Assembly (NCBI GenBank): GCA_965206405.1
Contig: CBDBJQ010000006.1
Span: forward strand, 1,054,001-1,118,000
From: CBDBJQ01 sp965206405
Lineage (GTDB): Bacteria > Pseudomonadota > Alphaproteobacteria > UBA8366
DNA: 64,000 nucleotides
Direction: 5' to 3'
Made by a program: the position numbers and the translations under genes. The notes below the pieces were generated by a model, which was not told the DNA's origin, did not search any database, and was given only the letters and a program-made list of their open reading frames with translations. Positions 51,398 to 60,088 of the stretch are shown here, piece by piece; positions within the stretch are counted from its first letter, which is position 1, and each line of letters starts with the position of its first letter.

Positions 51398-54082
51398 ATG
51401 GCAAAATGGGTCTACCTCTTTGGCGGTGACGCCACCGAAGGCGAGGCTGGTATGCGCGATCTGCTCGGTGGCAAGGGCGCTAATCTTGCGGAGATGGCGC
51501 GTATCGGCCTACCCGTGCCGCCGGGTTTCACCATCACGACCGGGGTGTGCTCGCACTATTACGGGCATGACGGCGCCTGGCCAGACGGTCTTTCGGACGG
51601 GGTTGCTAGCGGGTTGGGCCATATCGGGGGCATTGCTGGTAGCAGCTTCGGTGATGTCGAGAATCCGCTGTTCGTCTCGGTGCGCTCCGGCGGGCGTGTG
51701 TCGATGCCGGGGATGATGGATACCATCCTCAACCTCGGCATGAACGACCGCACTGTCCTCGGTCTCGCCAGCCGCAGCAACAATGCCCGTTTCGCCTATG
51801 ACAGCTACCGGCGGTTCATCCAGATGTATGCCGATGTCGTCATGGGGGTGCCGCACGAGACGTTCGATGCGCTGTTGCAGACGCGCCGCGCCGAGGCCGG
51901 CGCGGCAACGGATTCAGATCTCACCGCCGGCCATCTCGAGGCCTTGATCGATGACTACAAACGCCTGATCGAGGAACAGATGGGGGAATCCTTTCCCCAG
52001 GACCCCGAACAGCAACTCTGGGCCGCGATCGCGGCGGTGGTCGAGAGCTGGATGACGCCGCGGGCCGTCACTTACAGATCCCTGCACGACATTCCCGAGG
52101 AGTGGGGAACCGCGGTCAACGTCCAGGCCATGGTGTTCGGCAACATGGGCGATGACTGCGCGACAGGTGTCGCCTTTACCCGGAATCCATCCTCCGGCGA
52201 GGATTTGTTTTTCGGCGAGTATCTGGCCAACGCCCAGGGCGAGGATGTGGTCGCAGGCATTCGCACACCCCGCCACCTCACCACCCAGGCGCGCAAGGTG
52301 CACGGTTCCGACCTGCCGTCGCTTGAGGAGGTCATGCCGAAGGTTTTCGGGAAACTCGAACATCTGCGCCGGGTGCTCGAAGGGCATTACCGGGAAATGC
52401 AGGACATCGAGTTCACCGTCCAGCAGGGCCGGCTCTGGCTCCTCCAAACCCGCACCGGCAAGCGCACCGTCGCCGCCGCCCTGCGCATAGCTGTCGAGAT
52501 GGAGGCCGAGGGTTTGATCGACCGCGCACAGGCAGTAGCGATGATAGAGCCGGCTTCGCTCGACCAGATGCTGCATCCTCAGCTCGATTCGGCAGCCTCG
52601 CGCGACGTTCTCGCCCGCGGCCTCCCGGCCTCTCCGGGGGCCGCTTCGGGGCGGGTCTTTTTCAGCGCCAACGAAGCCGAATCCGTCGCATCGCGCGGCG
52701 ACCCCGTGATCCTGGTGCGCATCGAGACCAGCCCGAACGATATCCACGGCATGCATGCGGCAAAAGGCATCCTGACGGCGCGCGGCGGCATGACCAGCCA
52801 CGCCGCAGTTGTCGCGCGCGGAATGGGCCGGCCATGTGTGGCCGGTGCGGGACAGTTGTCGATCGATTACGAGGGACGGGTGATGAGCGCCGGCGGCCGT
52901 ATCGTCGAGTCCGGCGACACCATCACTATCGACGGCGGCACTGGTGAGGTAATGATAGGCGAGATGCCGACGGTCGAGCCGGCACTGTCGGGCCATTTTG
53001 CAACGGTGATGGGATGGGCCGACGAGATACGCCGCCTTGGTGTTCTCGCCAATGCCGACACTCCCGCCGACGCCCGCGCGGCGCGCCGCTTTGGCGCCGA
53101 GGGCATCGGCCTGTGCCGCACTGAGCACATGTTCTTCGAGACCAGCCGGATCGTTGCCATGCAGGGGATGATCCTAGCCGAGGACGCCAGCGGCCGTCGG
53201 GCCGCGCTTGAAACTCTGCTGCCGATGCAGCGCGCGGATTTCACCGATCTGTTCCGCATCATGAAGGGCCTGCCGGTCACGATCCGACTGCTTGACCCGC
53301 CGTTAAACGAGTTTCTTCCCACGGGTGAGGCCGAGATCGCGGAGGTCGCACGCACCCTCAGAGTCGATCTCGCTCGGGTCAAGGAGCGTGTTGCCCGGCT
53401 GCACGAGATCAATCCGATGCTCGGCCATCGCGGCTGTCGCCTCGCGATCACCTATCCCGAGATATGTGAGATGCAGACCCGCGCCATTCTCGAGGCCGCG
53501 ATTGAGGCTGCGGCGGAGACCGGCGAGCCGGTTCATCCCGAAATCATGATTCCGCTGATCGCGACGCGTCGCGAGTTCGAGATTCTCAAAGCGGTGATCG
53601 ACCGGGTCGCCGGCGATATCCGCGACGAGCGCGGCGAATGCCCCGCCTATGAAGTCGGCACGATGATCGAGCTGCCGCGGGCGGCGCTACGTGCCGGCGA
53701 AATCGCAAAGGAGGCAGAGTTCTTCAGTTTCGGCACCAACGATCTGACCCAGACCACCTTCGGAATCAGCAGGGACGATGCAGCGGGATTCCTCTCTGTT
53801 TACGAGCGCAACGGCGTGCTGCCGGAAAACCCCTTCGCAACTCTCGATATCGACGGTGTCGGCGAGCTGGTGGCGCTGGCAACGGCGCGGGGGCGGGAAG
53901 TGCGACCCGAAATAAAGATCGGGATCTGCGGCGAGCATGGCGGCGATCCGGCCTCGGTCGAATTCTGCCACCGGTGCGGCCTCGATTATATCTCGTGTTC
54001 GCCCTTCCGCGTGCCGATCGCCCGTCTGGCAGCGGCCCGGGCCGCGATCGCGGAATCCCGGGCAACCGCCAGCAAGGAATGA
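51398..54082 (+). CDS. ppdK: Pyruvate, phosphate dikinase
   Basis: An 894-residue three-domain enzyme interconverting pyruvate, ATP and phosphate with PEP, AMP and PPi. The nucleotide-binding domain has LLGGKGANLAEMARIGLPVP and GRVSMPGMMDTILNLGMN. The swivelling domain has the phospho-histidine in RGGMTSHAAVVARGMGRPCV. The PEP domain ends in GICGEHGGDPASVEFC and CGLDYISCSPFRVPIARLAA. ATG 51398 is taken over GTG 51395. It stands between glyS and ygfZ and gives the cell a route from pyruvate to PEP. Confidence 0.95.
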   Translation: MAKWVYLFGGDATEGEAGMRDLLGGKGANLAEMARIGLPVPPGFTITTGVCSHYYGHDGAWPDGLSDGVASGLGHIGGIAGSSFGDVENPLFVSVRSGGRVSMPGMMDTILNLGMNDRTVLGLASRSNNARFAYDSYRRFIQMYADVVMGVPHETFDALLQTRRAEAGAATDSDLTAGHLEALIDDYKRLIEEQMGESFPQDPEQQLWAAIAAVVESWMTPRAVTYRSLHDIPEEWGTAVNVQAMVFGNMGDDCATGVAFTRNPSSGEDLFFGEYLANAQGEDVVAGIRTPRHLTTQARKVHGSDLPSLEEVMPKVFGKLEHLRRVLEGHYREMQDIEFTVQQGRLWLLQTRTGKRTVAAALRIAVEMEAEGLIDRAQAVAMIEPASLDQMLHPQLDSAASRDVLARGLPASPGAASGRVFFSANEAESVASRGDPVILVRIETSPNDIHGMHAAKGILTARGGMTSHAAVVARGMGRPCVAGAGQLSIDYEGRVMSAGGRIVESGDTITIDGGTGEVMIGEMPTVEPALSGHFATVMGWADEIRRLGVLANADTPADARAARRFGAEGIGLCRTEHMFFETSRIVAMQGMILAEDASGRRAALETLLPMQRADFTDLFRIMKGLPVTIRLLDPPLNEFLPTGEAEIAEVARTLRVDLARVKERVARLHEINPMLGHRGCRLAITYPEICEMQTRAILEAAIEAAAETGEPVHPEIMIPLIATRREFEILKAVIDRVAGDIRDERGECPAYEVGTMIELPRAALRAGEIAKEAEFFSFGTNDLTQTTFGISRDDAAGFLSVYERNGVLPENPFATLDIDGVGELVALATARGREVRPEIKIGICGEHGGDPASVEFCHRCGLDYISCSPFRVPIARLAAARAAIAESRATASKE

Positions 54083-54188
54083 GATCGCTATTGCGCCTAC
54101 TATCGCGCTTCGGCTATTGCGCCCCGACGGCGCGAGAACCATCTTGTCCTTTAGTTATGGTGGGGCAGACGGCAATGACGGATCGGGA

Positions 54189-55082
54189 ATGATGACGGGC
54201 GGACAGTTTCTTCTTCTTGAGGATCGCGGCGTGGTCACGGTCGGCGGCGCCGATTGCCGAGCGTTTCTCCAGGGGCTGATCACCAACGACATCGCCAAGG
54301 CGACGCCGGATTCGGCGATCTGGGCCGCCTTGCTCACACCTCAGGGCAAGTACCTCCATGATTTCTTTATCGTTGATTCCGGCGATGCGTTCCGCATCGA
54401 TTGCGAAGCTGAGCGGCTGATGGATCTCGGCGGCCGGCTGAGCGGCTACAAGCTCAGGGCCGAGGTTGATCTCGGGATCGGTGAGGGTCTGTGTGTCGTG
54501 GCGCTGTTCGGCAAGGATGCCCTCGCCATGGCGGATCTCGGGACGAAGCCTGGGGAGACGCGTGCGCTCGCCGGTGGCGCGGTCTACTGCGACCCCCGCG
54601 ATGCGACCGCCGGGGCTCGGGCCATCCTGCCCGCCGCCAATGCGCAATCCGCTCTCGAGGCTCTCGGGTTCACGCCGGGATCGAGGGAAGACTATGACGC
54701 ATCCCGGATCGCGCTCGGGCTTCCTGACGGCAGCCGCGATCTCATGGTCGGCAAGGCGATTCTACTCGAGAACCGGTTCGATACCCTGAATGGCGTCGAT
54801 TGGGACAAGGGCTGCTATGTGGGACAGGAACTCACGGCCCGCACCCATTATCGCGGTCTGGTCAAGAAGCGCCTGACGCCTGTCGTCATCGAGGGTGCAG
54901 CACCAGCGTTCGGAACGCAGGTCACCTGCGATGGGCGGGATGCGGGCGAGATGCGTTCCTCCAGCGGAGAAATGGGCTTGGCCCTACTCCGGCTCGACGG
55001 TATCGAGAGGTCGACGGCCGACGGCACGGCGCTCCTGTCCGGTGATGCGCGCCTGGTGCCCTGTCCGCCGGATAACGCCTGA
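54189..55082 (+). CDS. ygfZ: YgfZ/GcvT-domain folate-binding protein
   Basis: A 297-residue YgfZ-type protein aiding maintenance of certain Fe-S enzymes. The family motif KGCYVGQELTARTHYRG is complete, with the Cys. N-terminal blocks are GADCRAFLQGLITNDI and LTPQGKYLHDFFIV. ATG 54189 (or 54192) is used. The upstream open frame over ppdK is rejected. The 54083-54188 gap contains near-repeats of ctattgcgc. The usual alphaproteobacterial length is matched. Confidence 0.9.
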   Translation: MMTGGQFLLLEDRGVVTVGGADCRAFLQGLITNDIAKATPDSAIWAALLTPQGKYLHDFFIVDSGDAFRIDCEAERLMDLGGRLSGYKLRAEVDLGIGEGLCVVALFGKDALAMADLGTKPGETRALAGGAVYCDPRDATAGARAILPAANAQSALEALGFTPGSREDYDASRIALGLPDGSRDLMVGKAILLENRFDTLNGVDWDKGCYVGQELTARTHYRGLVKKRLTPVVIEGAAPAFGTQVTCDGRDAGEMRSSSGEMGLALLRLDGIERSTADGTALLSGDARLVPCPPDNA

Positions 55083-55221
55083 GCGCCATCCCGGGCGTTC
55101 ACCGATACGTCTGCCCGGACGCTTGGAATGGGTGCCCGGCACTTGCCTGGCCGAGTGTGGTCTTCGGTCGGCGACCCTTTTATAATCTCACCCAGGATTC
55201 ACGAGTGCTGGAGGCGTTGTC

Positions 55222-56388
55222 ATGACAGGTTGCATTGTGGGCTGGGCCCATTCCCGATTTGGAAAACTCGAGGGTGAAGACATCGAATCCCTGATCGCAA
55301 CCGCGGCATGCGACGCGATGGCGGATGCCGGAGTCGGCCCTGACGATATCGACGCGATCTATCTCGGGCTGTTCAACAACGGCTTTGCACCCCAGGACTT
55401 TCCGTCCTCGCTGGTGCTGCATGCCGAGGGCGGCCTGCGCTTCAAGCCGGCGACCCGGGTTGAGAACGCTTGCGCTACGGGGTCCGCTGCCATCCATCAG
55501 GGTCTCAACCAGATCGAGGCCGGACGTGCGCGCATGGTGCTTGTCGTTGGTGTCGAAAAAATGACGGACACTGCCGGCGCCGATATCGCCGGCATCTTGA
55601 TGAAGGCGAGCTATCTCAAGGAAGATTCTGAGATCGAGGGTGGCTTCGCTGGGGTCTTCGGACAGATCGCCCAGCAGTATTACCAGAAATACGGCGACCA
55701 GGGCGACGCGCTGGCCCGCATCGCGGCCAAGAACCACCGCAATGGTGTCTCCAATCCATGGGCCCAGCTGCGCAAGGATCTCGGCTATGAGTTCTGCCGC
55801 GAGGAATCGGAAAAGAATCCCATCGTCGCCGGGCCGCTGAAGCGAACCGACTGCTCGCTGGTTTCTGACGGTGCCGCCGCGGTGGTGCTGGCCGATACCG
55901 AAACGGCCCTGTCGATGGATAAGGCGGTGATCTTCCGAGCCCGCAGCCAGGTCAACGATTACCTGTCGATGAGTCGCCGCGACATGTCGTTTCTCGACGG
56001 TTGCGCACAGGCCTGGTCCTCGGCGCTCGGCGAGGCGAACCTCTCGATTGGCGATCTCAGCATGGTCGAAACCCATGATTGCTTCACCATGGCCGAGTTG
56101 ATGGAATACGAGGCCATGGGCTTGACCGAACGCGGTCAGGGTGCCCGGGCAGTGCTCGAGGGCTGGACCGAGAAGGACGGCCGTTTGCCGGTCAATCCCT
56201 CTGGCGGCCTCAAGGCTAAGGGCCACCCGATCGGCGCTACCGGTGTGTCGATGCACGTGCTCGCTGCCATGCAGCTGCGCGGCCAAGCCGGAGATATGCA
56301 GGTCGACGGCGCACAGCTCGTCGGCACTTTCAACATGGGCGGTGCCGGCGTGGCTAACTACGTCAGCATCCTCGAACCGCTTCGCTGA
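55222..56388 (+). CDS. Thiolase-family acyl-CoA acyltransferase
   Basis: A 388-residue thiolase-fold protein, probably of the SCP-x / acetyl-CoA acetyltransferase-like group. The nucleophile Cys lies in VENACATGSAAIHQG, His in VETHDCFTMAELMEYEAMG and the C-terminal NPSGGLKAKGHPIGATG block is intact. The second Cys seen in classical thiolases appears replaced by Gly in NMGGAGVANYV. A GGAGG-like site precedes ATG 55222. It runs into acuI after 7 nt. The reaction may be a cleavage of a branched 3-oxoacyl-CoA. Confidence 0.88.
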   Translation: MTGCIVGWAHSRFGKLEGEDIESLIATAACDAMADAGVGPDDIDAIYLGLFNNGFAPQDFPSSLVLHAEGGLRFKPATRVENACATGSAAIHQGLNQIEAGRARMVLVVGVEKMTDTAGADIAGILMKASYLKEDSEIEGGFAGVFGQIAQQYYQKYGDQGDALARIAAKNHRNGVSNPWAQLRKDLGYEFCREESEKNPIVAGPLKRTDCSLVSDGAAAVVLADTETALSMDKAVIFRARSQVNDYLSMSRRDMSFLDGCAQAWSSALGEANLSIGDLSMVETHDCFTMAELMEYEAMGLTERGQGARAVLEGWTEKDGRLPVNPSGGLKAKGHPIGATGVSMHVLAAMQLRGQAGDMQVDGAQLVGTFNMGGAGVANYVSILEPLR

Positions 56389-56395
56389 CCGTGCC

Positions 56396-57394
56396 ATGAG
56401 CGACGGATTTTCTGCTCTGGTTCTTCGCCAGGGGGACGAAGGCAAGGTCACAGCCGGGGTCGAGGAGATTACGGCTGCGGATCTTTCCGGAGGCGATGTT
56501 CTCGTTGATGTCGAGTATTCGGACGTCAACTACAAGGACGGAATGATCATCAGCGGTATGGGCCGTCTGGTGCGGGATTATCCGCATGTTCCCGGTATCG
56601 ACTTCGCTGGCAAGGTCCTCGAATCGCACCACGAACGCTACAAGCCCGGCGATGAGGTCGTTCTTACTGGCTGGCATGTCGGCGAGACCCACTGGGGTGG
56701 GTACGCCCAGCGCGCCCAGGTCAAGGGCGACTGGCTGGTGCCCCTGCCGGAAGAGATGACGCCCTACAAGGCAATGGCGGTCGGCACCGCCGGATTCACG
56801 TCCATGCTTTGCCTGATCGCCCTGGAGGAGCACGGTCTTTCCCCGGATGATGGCCCGGTGCTGGTGACGGGAGCCGCCGGTGGCGTTGGCTCGGTTGCGG
56901 TCACACTCCTGGCGGAGCGTGGATACGAAGTGGTGGCGTCCACGGGGCGCGCCGAGCTCACCGATTATCTGAAAGGGCTGGGTGCGTCGCGCATCTTGCC
57001 TCGCAAGGATCTCGCGGAGTCGGGCAAGCAGCCTCTCGAATCCGAAAAATGGGCCGGTGCCGTGGATACGGTCGGTTCGACCACCCTCTCGCGGCTCCTG
57101 GCGCAGATGGCCTATGGCGGGTCGGTTGCCGCCTGTGGGCTTGCCGCCGGGCCCAATCTCAAGACTACGGTTCTTCCTTTCCTGCTGCGCAGCGTCAACC
57201 TGCTGGGCATCGATTCCGTGATGCAACCTTACGAAAACCGCATCAAGGTTTGGGAGCGCATCGCCGCCGAGCTGCCGCACGACAAGTTGGAAAGCATGAC
57301 TGGGACCATCGGCCTGGCCGATCTCCCCGAGATTGCAGCCGAGATCCTCGCCGGCCATGTGCGCGGCCGTCTCGTCGTCGATCTCGCCGCCTGA
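56396..57394 (+). CDS. acuI: Acryloyl-CoA reductase (AcuI/YhdH family)
   Basis: A 332-residue NADPH-dependent MDR-family reductase: VEYSDVNYKDGMIISGMGRL, PHVPGIDFAGKVLES, LTGWHVGETHWGGYAQRAQV, TGAAGGVGSVAVTLLAERGY (NADPH site, TGR afterwards) and GGSVAACGLAAGPNLKTTVL. AcuI reduces acryloyl-CoA to propionyl-CoA in DMSP and 3-hydroxypropionate metabolism; YhdH proteins are its close relatives. It follows the thiolase after 7 nt, so the two likely share a transcript. The substrate is inferred from the family. Confidence 0.88.
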   Translation: MSDGFSALVLRQGDEGKVTAGVEEITAADLSGGDVLVDVEYSDVNYKDGMIISGMGRLVRDYPHVPGIDFAGKVLESHHERYKPGDEVVLTGWHVGETHWGGYAQRAQVKGDWLVPLPEEMTPYKAMAVGTAGFTSMLCLIALEEHGLSPDDGPVLVTGAAGGVGSVAVTLLAERGYEVVASTGRAELTDYLKGLGASRILPRKDLAESGKQPLESEKWAGAVDTVGSTTLSRLLAQMAYGGSVAACGLAAGPNLKTTVLPFLLRSVNLLGIDSVMQPYENRIKVWERIAAELPHDKLESMTGTIGLADLPEIAAEILAGHVRGRLVVDLAA

Positions 57395-57424
57395 CCCCAG
57401 ATTTTCTGTCGTTCAGCACCTCGG

Positions 57425-57444
57425 CCGGCCCGGTTCCGGGTCGG
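57425..57444. terminator. GC-rich hairpin downstream of acuI
   Basis: ccggcccgg pairs with ccgggtcgg (9 bp, one G-U) around a 2-nt loop, so in practice the innermost pairs open. It lies 31 nt after the acuI stop. No T-run follows. Confidence 0.3.
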
Positions 57445-57478
57445 CGGGCTAGCCCGGATATTTCATGAAGACGTCCGG
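57445..57478. repeat. Solo IS1380 left terminus
   Basis: A 34-bp segment (cgggctagcccggatatttc onward) is identical to 59855-59888, which spans the left end of the complete IS1380 element. It includes the CTAG flank and 26 bp of element end. The sequence then diverges completely. It marks where an IS1380 copy began before its body was lost or replaced. Confidence 0.8.
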
Positions 57479-57561
57479 GCTAACGCGCTGAATGCGTTCT
57501 GTTGAACGCCGCCTTCAGGCCGTACTATCGCGTTGGAAACACGGTGACGAAGGGATAACCA

Positions 57562-58602
57562 GTGACAAGCGAAGATGAGGACACGACCCTACCGGTAAAG
57601 CCGACCCATGATGCGCTGTTCCGCGCCATCATTGACGACAAGGACCGCGCGGCAGCCCTTTTGCGCGATTACCTGCCGGAGCGGATCAGCGCGCAGATGG
57701 CGGACACACCGCCCAAGCGCGTTGCGGGCAGCTTTGTCGACGAGGATGCCCACCTGAAGCACAGCGACGGGCTTTTCGAGATTACGCTGCAGGGCGGACG
57801 CCCGGCCCTGATCTACGTGCTTTTGGAACACAAATCGGTTTCAGAACCGGCAACACCCTTGCAAATCCTTGGATATATGCTGCGGATATGGCTTCGCTAC
57901 GGCGATGGACAGGCGGCAAGGTTGCGCGCCCTGCCGGTCATTGTGCCGCTGGTGTTCTACCATGGGAGCCATTCCTGGAATGTGCCGCAGGTGTTCAGTG
58001 AGCTGTTTGATGCGGGTGAGGATATGGCGCGCTATGTGCCGTCGTTCACTTACGAGGTCCATGATCTCGGCAATATCCCGATGGAAGAGCTGTCGCATAA
58101 TCCTCACGTGATGGCAGGATTGGCTGTGCTCAAATTCGTGAAGCACCGCTCCGATATGACGCGCGAACATATGGAGGAGATACTGCGGCGGCTGCCGTTT
58201 GGTACGAATTTTGCCGGTATCGTTCTGCGCTATTTTGTGGCACGATACGAATGGACGCAGCCGGACATGGAGGCGGCCCTGGACGGAATAGACGATGAAG
58301 GAGGCAAAGCGCTGATGGGAACACTCGCAGAAACATGGAAAAAAGAAGGCGAAGCCAAGGGGCTTGCCGCCGGGGAAGCGCTTGGCCGTGAAAAAGGGCT
58401 TGCGGAAGGCGAAGCCAAAGGCCTTGCGGAAGGTGAGGCCAAATTGCTGATGCACCTGCTGGTAAAGCGGTTTGGCCCCCTGCCCGAACCCGTGATCGCA
58501 CAGATCGCGGCGGGAAGCATTGATGATCTGGATCGCTGGGTGGACCGGGTGCTTGATGCCGCTGATCTGGCGGCCGTGTTCGGGGAACGAAGGGATCATT
58601 GA
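57562..58602 (+). CDS. Rpn-family recombination-promoting nuclease / PD-(D/E)XK protein
   Basis: A 346-residue Rpn-family (PDDEXK) nuclease, formerly annotated as a putative transposase. Core: THDALFRAIIDDKDRAAALL, SDGLFEITLQGGRPALIYVLLEHKS (D, E and K active-site residues in SDGLFE / LLEHKS), LQILGYMLRIWLRYGD, VIVPLVFYHGS. A repeat-rich linker EAKGLAAGEALGREKGLAEG leads to a C-terminal DUF4351-like helix (LLVKRFGPLPEPVIAQIAAG). GTG 57562 follows AAGGGA. It lies just inside the solo IS1380 terminus. Possible role in DNA breakage, recombination or defence. Confidence 0.87.
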   Translation: MTSEDEDTTLPVKPTHDALFRAIIDDKDRAAALLRDYLPERISAQMADTPPKRVAGSFVDEDAHLKHSDGLFEITLQGGRPALIYVLLEHKSVSEPATPLQILGYMLRIWLRYGDGQAARLRALPVIVPLVFYHGSHSWNVPQVFSELFDAGEDMARYVPSFTYEVHDLGNIPMEELSHNPHVMAGLAVLKFVKHRSDMTREHMEEILRRLPFGTNFAGIVLRYFVARYEWTQPDMEAALDGIDDEGGKALMGTLAETWKKEGEAKGLAAGEALGREKGLAEGEAKGLAEGEAKLLMHLLVKRFGPLPEPVIAQIAAGSIDDLDRWVDRVLDAADLAAVFGERRDH

Positions 58603-58604
58603 GG

Positions 58605-58968
58605 GTTTGAAGCGACGGTCCATGCTCATCACAGCCAACCAGCCCTTCGGAGAATGGAATGCAATCTTCCCCGATCCGGCAATGACGCTGGCAGCCGTCG
58701 ACAGGCTCGTCCACCACGCGACAATCTTCGAGATGAACGTGGAAAGCTACCGGCGCAAAGCCGCTGAACACGCCAACGGCCCCGGCCGCCAGGCTCGAGC
58801 TCAAAGAGCAACACCGGCAAACATCAAACCGGATTGACGCTCTGCGACAATCAAAACCCGCAAAAACCTTGATTGTGGCGGAAAAGCCCGCCACCATCTC
58901 AAACGTCGCGGCTAAGGATTCTCATCCTGATTGACGCGCACCTCTCACCCGGATTGTCGCGCTACACA
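58605..58968 (+). pseudogene. istB: IS21-family remnant: istB 3' end plus right terminus
   Basis: Only the last 70 or so codons of the IstB helper ATPase remain, up to 58837 (RRSMLITANQPFGEWNAIFP, then AMTLAAVDRLVHHATIFEMN and VESYRRKA). The Walker motifs are gone. Downstream, the pattern of near-repeats gattgacgc/ggattgtcgcg up to about 58968 resembles multiple terminal repeats of an IS21 right end. It adjoins the Rpn gene with no gap, so an older IS21 insertion was cut away on its left. Confidence 0.75.
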
Positions 58969-58974
58969 TGCAGC

Positions 58975-59490
58975 GCGGCCCTCGAAAATATCCGCAAGGT
59001 GCCGTAGCGCCAGAACCTGCCTTTGTCGGAAAGCCCCAGCGCTTTCATCGATCAAAATGGCCGACCGAAGCCAGCCAGCTACAAACCCGGCGCGGCCATC
59101 GACCTCAATATCGGGATGGAGACCGGCACGGGCAGGACCTGTTGTTATATCAAGTCCATTTTCGAGATGAACAGGCTCTATGGCTGGTCCAGGTTCATCA
59201 TCATGGTGCCGTCGACCGCCATCCGCGAAGGCGTGGCCAGGTCGCTGGAGATGACGGCCGGGCGTTTCGTTGAAAGCTACGGCAAGAAGGCGCGGTTCTT
59301 CATCTACAACTCCAGGAGACTGCACGAGCTGGAGAGCTTTTCTTCTGACGCGGGAATCAACGTAATGGTGATCAACGGGCAGGCCTTCAATGGGACGGGT
59401 GCCGACAATCGCCGTATCCATGAAGAGCTGGACGGCTTCCAATCATGGCCGCCCCATCGATGTGATCGCCAGGAACCGGCCGAGCCTGGT
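58975..59490 (+). pseudogene. Type III restriction enzyme Res subunit fragment
   Basis: Reads AALENIRKVP, an in-frame TAG at 59005, then RQNLPLSESPSAFIDQNGRP and IGMETGTGRTCCYIKSIFEM (Walker A, with Lys of GTGKT changed to Arg), SRFIIMVPSTAIREGVARSL, ARFFIYNSRRLHELESFSSD and INVMVINGQAFNGTGADNRR. Near 59445 the frame shifts (RPIDVIARNRPSLVV continues in another frame). It is truncated at both ends, on the right by the IS1380 fragment. No mod gene is present. A dead restriction remnant. Confidence 0.8.
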
Positions 59491-59858
59491 CGTGGCGCAG
59501 GGCGTCGTGGTCGTTCAGGTCCTCGTAACCCAGGGGCAGGCTGTAGATCCGTTGCCGCAGCATATCCCGCAAACTGTGCTCAACCTTGCCCGCCTGCCGG
59601 TCGTCGGACAGCCGCCGGGCAAGCGATGCCGTCAATCCCGGCAGGTGATCCGCCCCGCGCAGCAGCAAAACGCCGCCGTTGCCCGTCACATGACCTCCAT
59701 CGAAGCCGGTGGTTACCCGGCGTTTACGACAGGCTGGAAATTCCAGCTGATCGGGGGTACAATCTGTCACCGCTGAATCCTTGTGTTTGATCATTTCAAG
59801 TAACTGAATCACAACACGAATACGGGATTTAACGGTGCCTGTTCATGAAATATCCGGG
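59484..59858 (-). mobile_element. IS1380 family element, 375-bp right-end fragment
   Basis: Nearly identical to 61114-61488 of the complete copy, same length and no indels by eye. It keeps the transposase start (MIQLLEMIKHKDSAVTDCTP, first 109 codons) and the terminal inverted repeat, but the rest of the transposase is missing and the frame runs into res sequence. It ends in CTAG, shared with the left end of the next copy. Confidence 0.88.
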
Positions 59859-60068
59859 CTAGCCCGGATATTTCATGAAGACGTCCGGCGGGTTGGTTTC
59901 CCGCCTCAATTCGGCTTTTCGTGGTGTCTCTGACATGGATTTCCTGCGTATTCGGGCAGAGCCTGGCGTTCAGCCGGTATATTTGGCGGCTGAGCCGGTC
60001 TTTTTGCGGATTACGGGCAGGCGGAGCACCTGCGCCGCATGCGCCCTGCACATTTCCCTGAACGGTGA

Positions 60069-60088
60069 AGCCGGGGTTTTCCCCGGCT
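60069..60088. terminator. Stem-loop at the transposase 3' end
   Basis: agccgggg and ccccggct form a perfect 8-bp stem with a tttt loop, overlapping the stop codon of the IS1380 transposase (60087-60089). It may end the transposase transcript or block readthrough into the element. Confidence 0.45.

Noticed and set aside
51914..53128. About 400-codon minus-strand frame opposite ppdK
   Set aside because: Antisense shadow of PPDK; codon positions match the complement of ppdK wobble usage.
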